From: Candidatus Mediterraneibacter norfolkensis
GTDB taxonomy: Bacteria; Bacillota; Clostridia; Lachnospirales; Lachnospiraceae
Direction of reading: 5' to 3'
Assembly (NCBI GenBank): GCA_019120615.1
Contig: DWUT01000166.1
Location: forward strand, 1 to 34,562
DNA length: 34,562 nt
Positions within the stretch are counted from its first letter, which is position 1. Each line of letters starts with the position of its first letter. The notes under the pieces are model-generated. The model made no database searches, was not told the origin of the DNA, and saw only the letters and a program-made list of their open reading frames with translations. Positions 21,570 through 29,664 of this stretch are shown in pieces. The translations under genes were made by a program, and so were the position numbers.

Positions 21570-24332
21570 ATGTACCGCTTAAACAGACTTTATCTCACAG
21601 ATCTTACTGTAGAACATATGCGGAACCCTCTCGGTATCGATGAGGAAAGCCCGAGATTTGCATGGAAACTCAACAGTGACAGAAAAAATGTAAGACAGAC
21701 CTCCTACTGTCTGCGGCTATATGATGACACAGGGCTGTGCGCTGAGAGCGGAACGGTATCTTCGGATCAGAGCGTTGAAGTGGTGGTGCCAGGATTCAAG
21801 GCGCAGCCCTTGACCCGCTATGAAGTCCGGCTTGAGGTGACGGACAACAAAGGGGAGAGCGCTTCCCTGGAGACCCATTTTGAGACCGGGAGGATGGATC
21901 TGCCGTTCCGGAGCAGATGGGTGGAGCCGAAACAGCAGCCAACTCCCTCATCCATGGATCGAGACGGAGATTCGATTATTGCCGGGAGTGCTTATGTGGA
22001 TGGAAAGAGAGATTTCCATGAATTCATGCCTGCACAGTACGTGCGTATCCCCTTCCGGGTGAAGAAAGGCGTAAAACGTGCAAGAGTCTATGCGACGGCT
22101 CATGGCCTTTACCGTCTTACCGTAAACGGCGTCCGTCCGGACGACCGGGAATTCGCGCCGGAGAATACTGCATACAATAAGCTGATGTACTATCAGACCT
22201 ATGATGTTACCGGACTGCTGAGACCGGAGGAGAATGTGATCGGTGTGATCCTGGCGGACGGATGGTGGGCAGGCCGGGTCGGGACCACCGGAGACTGCTG
22301 CCAGTACGGGGACACCACGGCTCTCCTTCTGGACGCAGAGATTGAATATATGGACGGGACAAAGGAGACAGTCACAGGGGAAGAGGGGGTATCCTCCACC
22401 GGACCGATCATTTTCTCGGATCTCTTTGTCGGGGAGAAGTACGACGCAAGGAAAGAGATGCCAGGCTGGGACTGTGCAGGATTTGACGACAGCGACTGGG
22501 AAAAGGTGATCCCAATGGAGTCCGGAAAAGAGAATGAGGGGAATGAGAAAGAATACCGGAAAGACAATCTGAAGGGGCAGCCTCTTGCGCCGGTTCGTCC
22601 TGTCCGGATCTTCCATCCCGAGAGGATGTTCACCGCTCCGAACGGAGATACGATCCTGGACGCAGGGCAGACACTTGCCGGAAATATCCGGTTTACGGTG
22701 ACTGCGGAAGAAGGCGATGTGATCACACTGGAACATTTTGAGGTGCTGGATCAGGAAGGAAATTATTTCAACTCTATCCTCAATAATAACAAAGAACAGA
22801 CCGAGATTTATATCGCCCGGAAGGGGACACAGACTTATCAGCCCGCATTTACCTATCACGGATTCCGTTATGTCCGGATCCGGGGATGGAGAGGAACGCC
22901 CTCCACAGAAGATTTCACCGTCTATGCCTACTCAAGCGCGATGGATGAGATCGGCTCCTTCCACACTTCGGATGAACGGCTCAACCAGCTTCAGAGCAAC
23001 ATCTGGTGGAGCCAGATCTCAAATACCATATCTATTCCAACGGACTGTCCGCAGAGGGAGAAAGCCGGATGGACCGGGGACATCATGGTCTACTCCCCGA
23101 CCATGTGCTTTAATACAGAGGCGGATGCTTTCTTAAGCTCCTGGATGGACAATGTCCGGGCGGAACAGATGGAGGACGGCGCGGTTCCCATGATCGTTCC
23201 CTACCTGAAGGCATACGCCACGTTTCTGAGGGATAACCTGGGAGCGGATACGAGCTGCGGCTGGGGAGATGCAGTGATCATGGTGCCATACAGCGTTTAT
23301 CGTGCATACGGGGACCGCAGGATCCTGGAGGAAAACTACGACGCTATGACCCGGTGGATGGAGTACATTGATTCCCGCGCGGCGAACAGCCATCCGGAAG
23401 GGTATGAGAACTGGGATGAAGACCGCAAAGCCCGCAGCAGATATCTCTGGAACACGGATTTCCATTTCGGTGACTGGCTGATCCCAAGCATTGTCCTGAA
23501 CAATCCGGACGCCAATGCCATGAACGATACGGCATACGCGACCATGGGGACTGTGGCGCCCGCATATTATGCCTTCAGCGCGAAGAACATGGCAGAGATC
23601 GCCCGGATTCTGGGAAAGGAGAAAGATGCGGAACATTATGAGGAGCTGTACGGGAAGATCCGGCAGGCGTTCATCGAGGAATACATCCATGAGGACGGCA
23701 CTATGGACGCGGATTTCCAGGGAATTTATGTGATCGCCCTGAAGATGGGACTTGTCACGGATGAGGCGCGCCCGAAGAAGGTACAGCATCTGTGCGATAT
23801 GATCAGGAAGAACTCAGACCGCCTTGATACCGGGTTCTTAAGTGTCCGTTTCCTGATGGATGTACTCTGTGAAAATGGAAGAAGTGATGTGGCGTATAAG
23901 CTTCTCTTCCAGGAGGGATGCCCGGGCTGGCTCTATGAGGTAGAAAAAGGAGCCACTACCATGTGGGAGAGCTGGGGCGCAGTCGCAGAGGACGGTACAG
24001 TCAGCACCTACAGTTATAACCACTATGCGTTTGGCTGCATCGGAGAATGGATGTATCAATATCTGGGCGGTCTGAACATTCTGGAAGCAGGATATAAGAG
24101 ATTCCGTGTGGAGCCCGCCTTTGACAGCGGACTGACTTCCGTATCTGTCAGCGAGGAGACTCCTTATGGAACAGCAGCGGTCGATTGGGAGATCGTGGAG
24201 GATCAGATCCTTGTTCATGTGACAGTGCCGGTGAACACAGAGGCGGAGATCTGTCTGCCGGGCAGGGAGCGGGAGACAGTCGGAAGCGGAACATACAGTT
24301 TTCTCTGCAGGAGGTGTTATGATGCAGTATAA
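21570..24332 (+). CDS. Alpha-L-rhamnosidase, GH78
   Basis: A 920-aa enzyme that releases L-rhamnose from plant glycosides or polysaccharides. Two beta domains come first (NPLGIDEESPRFAWKL, then VRIPFRVKKGVKRARVYATAHGLY), followed by the (alpha/alpha)6 barrel. The hallmark TDCPQREKAGWTGD lies near residues 490-503, CGWGDA near 565, and GATTMWESW near 800, where GH78 keeps the catalytic Glu. A C-terminal beta domain ends the protein. No signal peptide is visible, so it is probably cytoplasmic. The start at 21570 has AGGTGG 9 nt upstream. The end overlaps the aldo/keto reductase gene by 14 nt. Confidence 0.92.
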   Translation: MYRLNRLYLTDLTVEHMRNPLGIDEESPRFAWKLNSDRKNVRQTSYCLRLYDDTGLCAESGTVSSDQSVEVVVPGFKAQPLTRYEVRLEVTDNKGESASLETHFETGRMDLPFRSRWVEPKQQPTPSSMDRDGDSIIAGSAYVDGKRDFHEFMPAQYVRIPFRVKKGVKRARVYATAHGLYRLTVNGVRPDDREFAPENTAYNKLMYYQTYDVTGLLRPEENVIGVILADGWWAGRVGTTGDCCQYGDTTALLLDAEIEYMDGTKETVTGEEGVSSTGPIIFSDLFVGEKYDARKEMPGWDCAGFDDSDWEKVIPMESGKENEGNEKEYRKDNLKGQPLAPVRPVRIFHPERMFTAPNGDTILDAGQTLAGNIRFTVTAEEGDVITLEHFEVLDQEGNYFNSILNNNKEQTEIYIARKGTQTYQPAFTYHGFRYVRIRGWRGTPSTEDFTVYAYSSAMDEIGSFHTSDERLNQLQSNIWWSQISNTISIPTDCPQREKAGWTGDIMVYSPTMCFNTEADAFLSSWMDNVRAEQMEDGAVPMIVPYLKAYATFLRDNLGADTSCGWGDAVIMVPYSVYRAYGDRRILEENYDAMTRWMEYIDSRAANSHPEGYENWDEDRKARSRYLWNTDFHFGDWLIPSIVLNNPDANAMNDTAYATMGTVAPAYYAFSAKNMAEIARILGKEKDAEHYEELYGKIRQAFIEEYIHEDGTMDADFQGIYVIALKMGLVTDEARPKKVQHLCDMIRKNSDRLDTGFLSVRFLMDVLCENGRSDVAYKLLFQEGCPGWLYEVEKGATTMWESWGAVAEDGTVSTYSYNHYAFGCIGEWMYQYLGGLNILEAGYKRFRVEPAFDSGLTSVSVSEETPYGTAAVDWEIVEDQILVHVTVPVNTEAEICLPGRERETVGSGTYSFLCRRCYDAV

Positions 24333-24852
24333 AGAATTCAAAGACGGCGTACAGCTATCCAGGCTGGGGATGGGAGCCATGCGGCTTCCGGTGAAAGGCG
24401 ACGACAGCCGGATCGACTATGAAAGTGCAAAAGAGATCATTGACCAGGCGATGAAGAGCGGGATCAATTACTATGATACGGCGTATATCTACCACGGAGG
24501 AAAATCCGAGGAGTTCCTCGGAGAGGCGCTCAGAGACTATCCAAGAGACAGCTTTTATGTGGCAGATAAGTTTAATTTCCAGGCAGATCCGGACTATGAG
24601 AGGCGGTTTGGAGAACAGCTTCGCCGGCTGAAGATGGACCGGATTGATTTCTATCTCCTTCACGGGATACAGGACTCCTTTGTGGACGATATCCTGGCAA
24701 GCGGCTGCGTGGAATATTTTGACAGACTTAAAACAGAGGGGAAGATCCGGTACCTGGGCTTTTCCTTTCACGGAAGCCCGGAGACTCTGAAAAAAGCAAT
24801 ACAGTATTATCCCTGGGATTTCGTGCAGATGCAGCTGAATTATTACGACTAG
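24319..24852 (+). CDS. Aldo/keto reductase with ferredoxin domain, N-terminal part (in-frame TAG)
   Basis: The first 177 residues of an NAD(P)H-type aldo/keto reductase. The TIM-barrel active-site region is visible: Asp53 and Tyr58 in YYDTAYIYHGGKSEEFLG, VADKF with the likely Lys, and FYLLHG with the likely His. The frame ends at TAG (24850-24852) within LNYYD|YCENAEEIY. The same frame then continues for another 194 codons with the rest of the protein. A Trp is common here in this family, so a single TGG to TAG change is the simplest cause. AGGAGG precedes the start by 4-5 nt. It overlaps the rhamnosidase gene, suggesting a shared operon. Confidence 0.85.
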   Translation: MMQYKEFKDGVQLSRLGMGAMRLPVKGDDSRIDYESAKEIIDQAMKSGINYYDTAYIYHGGKSEEFLGEALRDYPRDSFYVADKFNFQADPDYERRFGEQLRRLKMDRIDFYLLHGIQDSFVDDILASGCVEYFDRLKTEGKIRYLGFSFHGSPETLKKAIQYYPWDFVQMQLNYYD

Positions 24853-25437
24853 TACTGCGAAAATGCAGAGGAAATCTACCTTATACTGGAAGATGCCCGG
24901 ATCCCGGTCATGGTCATGGAACCGGTGCACGGCGGTCTTCTGGCAGATCTGACCGAAGACGCGGCTGTAGTGCTGAAAAATCTGGATCCAGAATGTTCTC
25001 AGGCTTCCTGGGCGATGAGATGGGGGATGAGCCGGAAACAGATACAGGTAGTTTTAAGCGGAATGTCTGACCGGGCGCAGCTTGCGGATAATGTGAAGAC
25101 ATTCAGCGAGGGCAGAACATTGAATGAGGATGAAGAGTCTGCTCTTAAAGAGGCAGCGCAGATTCAGTACCGGAAGGTTGCGGTGCCCTGTACCTCCTGC
25201 CGTTACTGTACGCCAAACTGCCCGATGGATCTGGATATCCCGGTCCTTCTCCGGGCGTATAATGATGCGAAGATCGGAGGAGAGTGGAGACTGACCGGTC
25301 TGACGGCTCTGCCAAAAGAAAAACTCCCGGAAAACTGCATCGGGTGCGGCGCGTGTACACAGTACTGCCCGCAGAGCTTTGATATCCCCGGATATATGAG
25401 AGAACTGAAAGAAATGATGGAGCGGCTCGCAGGGTGA
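24853..25437 (+). pseudogene. C-terminal part of the aldo/keto reductase, with two 4Fe-4S motifs
   Basis: Directly after the TAG, in the same frame, comes the end of the barrel (MVMEPVHGGLLADL, QASWAMRWGMS, VVLSGMSD) and a ferredoxin-like tail with two cluster motifs, CTSCRYCTPNCPMDLDIP and CIGCGACTQYCPQSFDIP. Such fused aldo/keto reductases are common in anaerobes. No start codon with a ribosome site precedes it; the first ATG is at 24910. Unless the TAG is suppressed or is a sequence error, this part is not made. Confidence 0.8.
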
Positions 25438-25471
25438 TCAATTTGCGGTCAACAGGCGGGCGATAGATAAG

Positions 25472-25505
25472 AAGACCTTTGGTTTGACGACCGGAGGTCT
25501 TTTTT
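25472..25505 (+). terminator. Terminator after the rhamnosidase/reductase operon
   Basis: AAGACCTTTGGT pairs with ACCGGAGGTCTT (one G-U) around a 6-nt loop and is followed by TTTTTT, a classic intrinsic terminator. Confidence 0.88.
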
Positions 25506-25600
25506 CATGCGATAAGTCCGGCAAGCGGCTGCCGCGGGACATTCGCGAAATTTACACGGCCTTTTCTGAAACAGAAAACAGGCAGTTCCGAAAAAGGGTA

Positions 25601-25631
25601 TTGCTATCACGTCAGCGTGATGAAGTATGCT
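25601..25631 (+). promoter_or_regulatory. MerR-type promoter with 19-bp spacer and central dyad
   Basis: TTGCTA (25601-25606) and TATGCT (25626-25631) are separated by 19 bp, the long spacer used by MerR activators. The dyad ATCACG-TCAG-CGTGAT (25606-25621) fills the spacer. A second palindrome, TTTTCTG-AAA-CAGAAAA, lies at 25562-25578. Confidence 0.65.
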
Positions 25632-25659
25632 CTGAGATACGGGGAAAGGAAAGACCGTG

Positions 25660-26076
25660 ATGAAAAAGACAAATGAAGTGAGCAAACTGGTTGGAGTCAG
25701 CAGGAGAACGCTGCAGTATTATGACGACGAGGGGCTGCTCATGGTAGAGAGATCTTCTAACAATCACCGGATGTATGACCGGCGGGCACTGGAAAGGATA
25801 TGGGAGATTCTGGTGTATAAGGAAATGGATTTTGAACTAAGGGAGATAAAAATTCTGCTGGATGTCCCGGATGAACAGCGGCAGAGGTATCTGGAAGAGA
25901 GAATGGAAAAAATCAGAGATAAGATTATGGAACTAAAGGTACAGATGAGGTTTGTTTCTCTGATCAGGGATAAAGGGATACCGGCAGCGCCGACAGAGGA
26001 GAGCGGGAAAACTTATGTGAAAAGTATAGAAGAATTGAGAGAAAAAGTCAGAAAGGAAATTGTAAAAGAAGAATAG
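25660..26076 (+). CDS. MerR-family transcriptional regulator
   Basis: A 138-aa protein with an N-terminal winged-helix domain: MKKTNEVSKLVGVSRRTLQYYDDEGLL is the MerR signature, followed by RMYDRRALERIWEILVYKEM. The rest is a long helix (residues ~75-105) for dimerisation and a short polar tail without a cysteine pair or large ligand domain, so the signal is unknown. The start at 25660 follows GGAAAGGAAAG; GTG at 25657 is the alternative. It is probably self-regulated through the 19-bp-spacer promoter. The next gene has its own promoter. Confidence 0.93.
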   Translation: MKKTNEVSKLVGVSRRTLQYYDDEGLLMVERSSNNHRMYDRRALERIWEILVYKEMDFELREIKILLDVPDEQRQRYLEERMEKIRDKIMELKVQMRFVSLIRDKGIPAAPTEESGKTYVKSIEELREKVRKEIVKEE

Positions 26077-26089
26077 AATATGGCTCGGG

Positions 26090-26118
26090 CAAAAGACATC
26101 AGAAAAAGGTGTCTTTTG
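26090..26118 (+). terminator. Terminator after merR
   Basis: CAAAAGACA and TGTCTTTTG form a 9-bp stem with an 11-nt loop 14 bp after the merR stop codon. Confidence 0.6.
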
Positions 26119-26169
26119 TTCGATTTCAGAAACACAGGATCAGAAAATGGGATAAATAGAGCAGAAAGG

Positions 26170-26198
26170 TTTCATTTTACAGATAAATCATGTATTAT
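26170..26198 (+). promoter_or_regulatory. Promoter of the EcsC-like gene
   Basis: TTTCAT (26170-26175) and TATTAT (26193-26198) are 17 bp apart. The start of transcription near 26205 fits the GTG start at 26251 and rules out the longer frame from 26080. Confidence 0.5.
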
Positions 26199-26250
26199 AG
26201 GCAGTATGGTGTGGACAGAGAACGGTCAGTTTTTACGGGAGGGAGAAAAA

Positions 26251-27222
26251 GTGGATCTGAAAAAGTTACGTAAGCCGGTTGCTGAAATTGCAGGAGAGAT
26301 TCATACGAGTGCTGTTCAGGGAGTTCAGAAAGTTACGTCTTCAGCTTCTGACAAAGTAAAAAAAGGTGTGGATAAATCAACCAAGATGGTAAATAAAGTA
26401 ATGGATGTTAACGGAGACGGTCAGGTTGATATTGAAGACATTATTATAATGAGTTTGAAAATTCCGGGAATTTGTATAGACCGTGAACAATTTCTACGAA
26501 GCGAGTTCAGGAAAGAATTTCCGGCTGAAATTATAGAAGATGCAATTAATTTTAATCCGGCGCATGCAGGGATCACACAGGATAAGATTGAAAAATATGC
26601 AGATGAAGTTATAAAATTTGAGAGAAATTGTGTGACAGGAATTTCAGCGGCGTTGTCAACCCCTGGGGGCTTTACTATGGCAGCTACAATTCCAGCGGAT
26701 ATTGCTCAGTATTATGGTTACATGATGCGTGTTGCTCAGAAGTTATTATATTTATATGGATTTCCTCAAATTGATGTTACGGAAAAAGGGAAAAAGTTTG
26801 ATACAGAAACATTGAATATTCTCACACTATGTCTGGGCGTAATGTATGGCGTTGCAGGGGCAAATAATGCATTAAAGGCTGTAGCAAAAGCCCTTGGCTC
26901 AGGGGTACAAAAACAACTGATGAAAAAAGCATTGACAAAGGGGACAATTTATCCGATTGTCAGAAATATTGCAAAATGGTTCGGCGTCAGAATGACAAAA
27001 GAGGTTTTTACTGGATTTTTCAAACATGCAATACCGGTTGCAGGCGGAGTGATCGGAGGAGGATTGACATATATGTCATTTAAGCCTTGCTGCGATAAAC
27101 TGAAAAATTCTTTAAAGGATACTTTGTTGAGCAACCCAGATGCAGAAAAAACGGAAGAAAAAAACGAGATTGTCATTGATATCGAAGAGATAGAAGATGT
27201 GAAAGACACAGAATGCCAATGA
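26251..27222 (+). CDS. EcsC-like domain protein with dockerin-like calcium loop
   Basis: A 323-aa protein starting at GTG 26251 after GGGAGGGAG. The N-terminal ~45 residues are polar and helical. Residues 52-63 read DVNGDGQVDIED, an exact dockerin-type EF-hand loop (Asp52, Asn54, Asp56, Gln58, Asp60, Asp63). Residues ~130-300 resemble EcsC-family proteins: ISAALSTPGGFTMAATIPADI, QYYGYMMRVAQKLLYLYGFP and a C-terminal hydrophobic AIPVAGGVIGGGLTYMSF. The tail is acidic. The DNA is clearly more AT-rich than its neighbours, suggesting transfer. It is followed by the DUF4230 gene 37 bp on, probably in one operon. Function unknown; membrane association is likely. Confidence 0.75.
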   Translation: MDLKKLRKPVAEIAGEIHTSAVQGVQKVTSSASDKVKKGVDKSTKMVNKVMDVNGDGQVDIEDIIIMSLKIPGICIDREQFLRSEFRKEFPAEIIEDAINFNPAHAGITQDKIEKYADEVIKFERNCVTGISAALSTPGGFTMAATIPADIAQYYGYMMRVAQKLLYLYGFPQIDVTEKGKKFDTETLNILTLCLGVMYGVAGANNALKAVAKALGSGVQKQLMKKALTKGTIYPIVRNIAKWFGVRMTKEVFTGFFKHAIPVAGGVIGGGLTYMSFKPCCDKLKNSLKDTLLSNPDAEKTEEKNEIVIDIEEIEDVKDTECQ

Positions 27223-27259
27223 AATTTCTTTGATGATAAAAAGCAGAGGAGATTATTTT

Positions 27260-27895
27260 ATGAATGAACAAAACGAACAAAAAGAAAAAAAGAAAGGAAG
27301 CCGGAACGGACTGCTGAAGCTGTACCTTTCACAGAAACTCATCAAGATCATCCTGGTGATTATTGTCATCGCAGCTCTTTTACTTGGAGTCACAAGATAC
27401 TTTTCCACAAGGGGTACAACGACATCGATCGGTTTTGAAAATATCGGTGAATTGGCCACACAGTCGGCGTACTGTAAGGAAGTTAATGTGCTGGAGGGGG
27501 CAAGAGATTTATTCGGATTTACGATTCCGTTCACGCAGAGCAAATATATCTATAGTTATGGAGTAGAAGTCAAGGCGGGCTTTAACTTTGAAGAGATCGA
27601 ATGGGAATTCAATGACCATACGATCGAGGTCAGACTCCCTGAAGCCGAGATCTTAAGCACAGAACTTGATACAGATTCTTTTGAAGTATATCACGAAGAG
27701 GAGAGTGCTTTCCGCAAGATTACGCTGGAAGAAATCAACGAGGGGCTTGATTCCCTGCAGGAGCGCGCCCGGCAGGACGCGATAGAAAGCGGGCTTCTTG
27801 AGAATGCGAGAAGCAACGCGGAAACGATCCTCACAGGATTTTTCGGCAATGTGTATGACATGGATGAATATGAGATTGTATTCAAGGACAAGTAA
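27260..27895 (+). CDS. DUF4230-family membrane-anchored protein
   Basis: A 211-aa protein with a Lys-rich cytoplasmic head (NEQKEKKKGSRNG), one transmembrane helix at ~29-45 (KIILVIIVIAALLLGVTRYF) and an extracytoplasmic domain typical of DUF4230: FENIGELATQSAYCKEV, YGVEVKAGFNFEEIE, IEVRLPEAEILSTELD. Family function is unknown. The start at 27260 follows GAGGAG by 8 nt; the longer frame to 27230 is unsupported. A 27-aa membrane peptide follows 12 bp later in the same operon. Confidence 0.88.
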   Translation: MNEQNEQKEKKKGSRNGLLKLYLSQKLIKIILVIIVIAALLLGVTRYFSTRGTTTSIGFENIGELATQSAYCKEVNVLEGARDLFGFTIPFTQSKYIYSYGVEVKAGFNFEEIEWEFNDHTIEVRLPEAEILSTELDTDSFEVYHEEESAFRKITLEEINEGLDSLQERARQDAIESGLLENARSNAETILTGFFGNVYDMDEYEIVFKDK

Positions 27896-27907
27896 GGGAG
27901 GCAGCAT

Positions 27908-27991
27908 ATGAAAAAGAAGATCCTGACGGTGCTGGGGATCATTGTGGCAGTTATCGTCGTGTTTTATTTTATATTATTTCTGACAGCATAA
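27908..27991 (+). CDS. Small membrane peptide, 27 aa
   Basis: A GGGAGGCAG site 5-9 nt upstream drives MKKKILTVLGIIVAVIVVFYF plus ILFLTA. It has a positive head and one long hydrophobic helix. It lies 12 bp after the DUF4230 gene and before that operon's terminator, so it is probably co-translated and could be a subunit or stabiliser of it. No known family is recognised. Confidence 0.65.
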   Translation: MKKKILTVLGIIVAVIVVFYFILFLTA

Positions 27992-28042
27992 GAAAAAAGT
28001 GTGCTGCTGAATACAGAAGAATAGGCAGAAACCGAGAAAAAG

Positions 28043-28090
28043 GATTCCGAATGTGTAGAGGGAAAAACTCTCCAGGCGGAATCTTTTTTT
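28043..28090 (+). terminator. Terminator of the EcsC/DUF4230 operon
   Basis: GATTCCG and CGGAATC close a 41-nt hairpin whose inner part contains a smaller GAG/CTC stem; AAAAAG precedes it and seven Ts follow. Confidence 0.8.
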
Positions 28091-28128
28091 CATGCTTTTC
28101 AGGCATGTCGCCATATGAAAACTAAGTA

Positions 28129-28158
28129 TTGGATATATCTTATCCAAAGAACTATACT
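28129..28158 (+). promoter_or_regulatory. MATE gene promoter with operator dyad
   Basis: TTGGAT (28129-28134) and TATACT (28153-28158) are 18 bp apart. The perfect dyad TTGGATA-TATCT-TATCCAA (28129-28147) covers the -35 box and spacer, so a repressor or MerR-like activator is likely; none is encoded beside it. Confidence 0.6.
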
Positions 28159-28198
28159 TTTAGCTGAAAGAAATGAAGGATAAGAGGGGAAATATCTG

Positions 28199-29596
28199 AT
28201 GCGAGGACTGATATACCGGCTGACAGAGCCGGCGGGGACAATACCGGATGAGAGAAAGATCTTTTCAAACCATGACCTGAAGGTCCTGATCGTACCGCTT
28301 TTTCTGGAACAGCTTCTGGAGGTGCTGGTGGGGGTCTCCGACACGTTTATGGTCAGTTATGCGGGGGAGGCGGCGGTATCCGGGGTCTCCCTTGTGAATA
28401 TGTTCAATACGGTTTTTATCTTTCTGTTTTCCGCGCTGGCGGCCGGCGGCGCCGTGGTGGTAAGCCAGTATATCGGCAGCAGGGACGAGAAGAACGGAAA
28501 TCTCTCCGCGGGACAGCTGGTGATGATCTCGGCAGTCTTTTCCGCGGCGGTGACCGTCTTCTCTCTGGCGCTGAACCGTCAGCTTCTTAGGCTCCTGTTC
28601 GGAGAGGTGGACCCGGATGTGATGGAGGTGTGCGTGACATACCTTCAGATCTCGGCATACTCCTATCCGGCGATCGCGATCTATAACGCCGGGGCAGCAG
28701 TCTACCGGAGCATGGGAAAGACCAGTGTGACCATGAATATCTCTCTGGCTTCAAACGGGATCAATATCGTCGGGAATGCCGTTGGGGTGTTCGTACTCCA
28801 TGCAGGCGTGGCGGGGGTCGCGTATCCATCCCTGATCGCCAGGACATTTTCCGCGGTGGTGATCCTGATCCTCTGCTTCCGAAAGAAAAGCGGCCCGGTC
28901 AGTGTCCGCCTTGCCTGGAAAAATATCTTCCGCTGGGAGGGCAGCATGGTAAAGCGGATCCTGAGCATTGCCGTGCCCAACGGGATCGAAAACGGACTGT
29001 TCCAGCTCACGAAAGTCGCCCTGAGCAGTATCACAGCTCTGTTCGGGACGGTACAGATCGCGGCAAACGGAGTGGCCCAGAGTTTCTGGTCCGTGGCGGC
29101 ATTGATGGGGACCGCTCTGGGGCTTGCCTTTGTCACTGTGATCGGGCAGTGCATGGGAGCGGGAGATACGGAAGCGGCGGAATATTATATGAAGAAACTG
29201 CTGCGGATCACCTTCCTTGCGTCGATCCTCTGGAATGCCCTGATCCTGGCTGCGACGCCCCTTGTCCTGAAGGGATATGCGCTGTCGGATAAGGCGGCGG
29301 ATCTGGTGGTGGTCCTGGTCATCATACACAATATCTTTAACGCTCTGTTCTATCCTCTTTCCGGCGCTCTCGCAAACGGGCTGAGAGCAGCGGGAGATGT
29401 GAAATATACCATGTATGTGAGTATTTTTTCCACCATCGGATGCCGCGTGGTATTCTCAATCCTGTTCGGGATCTTCCTGGACCTGGGCGTGATCGGGATC
29501 GCGTTCGCCATGTGTCTGGACTGGATGATCCGGGCTGTATTCTTCTGGATCAGGTTCCGGAGAGGAAAGTGGAAAGAGTTCCGTGTGATCGGATAG
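28199..29596 (+). CDS. MATE-family efflux transporter
   Basis: A 465-aa protein with about 12 transmembrane helices in two homologous halves, the normal MATE size. Typical blocks are VPLFLEQLLEVLVGVSDTFMV, AAGGAVVVSQYIG and, opening the second half, SIAVPNGIENGLFQLTKV, with ANGVAQSFWSV after it. MATE pumps export cationic drugs or metabolites using sodium or proton gradients. The ribosome site GAGGGG lies 9 nt before the ATG. It is a single-gene unit controlled by the dyad promoter just upstream. Confidence 0.95.
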   Translation: MRGLIYRLTEPAGTIPDERKIFSNHDLKVLIVPLFLEQLLEVLVGVSDTFMVSYAGEAAVSGVSLVNMFNTVFIFLFSALAAGGAVVVSQYIGSRDEKNGNLSAGQLVMISAVFSAAVTVFSLALNRQLLRLLFGEVDPDVMEVCVTYLQISAYSYPAIAIYNAGAAVYRSMGKTSVTMNISLASNGINIVGNAVGVFVLHAGVAGVAYPSLIARTFSAVVILILCFRKKSGPVSVRLAWKNIFRWEGSMVKRILSIAVPNGIENGLFQLTKVALSSITALFGTVQIAANGVAQSFWSVAALMGTALGLAFVTVIGQCMGAGDTEAAEYYMKKLLRITFLASILWNALILAATPLVLKGYALSDKAADLVVVLVIIHNIFNALFYPLSGALANGLRAAGDVKYTMYVSIFSTIGCRVVFSILFGIFLDLGVIGIAFAMCLDWMIRAVFFWIRFRRGKWKEFRVIG

Positions 29597-29664
29597 GAAA
29601 ACGGATATCCTCCATGCGATGAGCATGGTTTGATATAGATAAGATTTCAGAGGAGGTATCAGTG

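Noticed and set aside
24850-24852. Pyrrolysine or other recoding of TAG
   Set aside because: Aldo/keto reductases are not known Pyl proteins, no Pyl genes are in view and a Trp codon differs by one base.
26080-26250. Longer N-terminus for the EcsC-like protein
   Set aside because: The segment contains the merR terminator and a promoter, and a much better ribosome site precedes the GTG at 26251.
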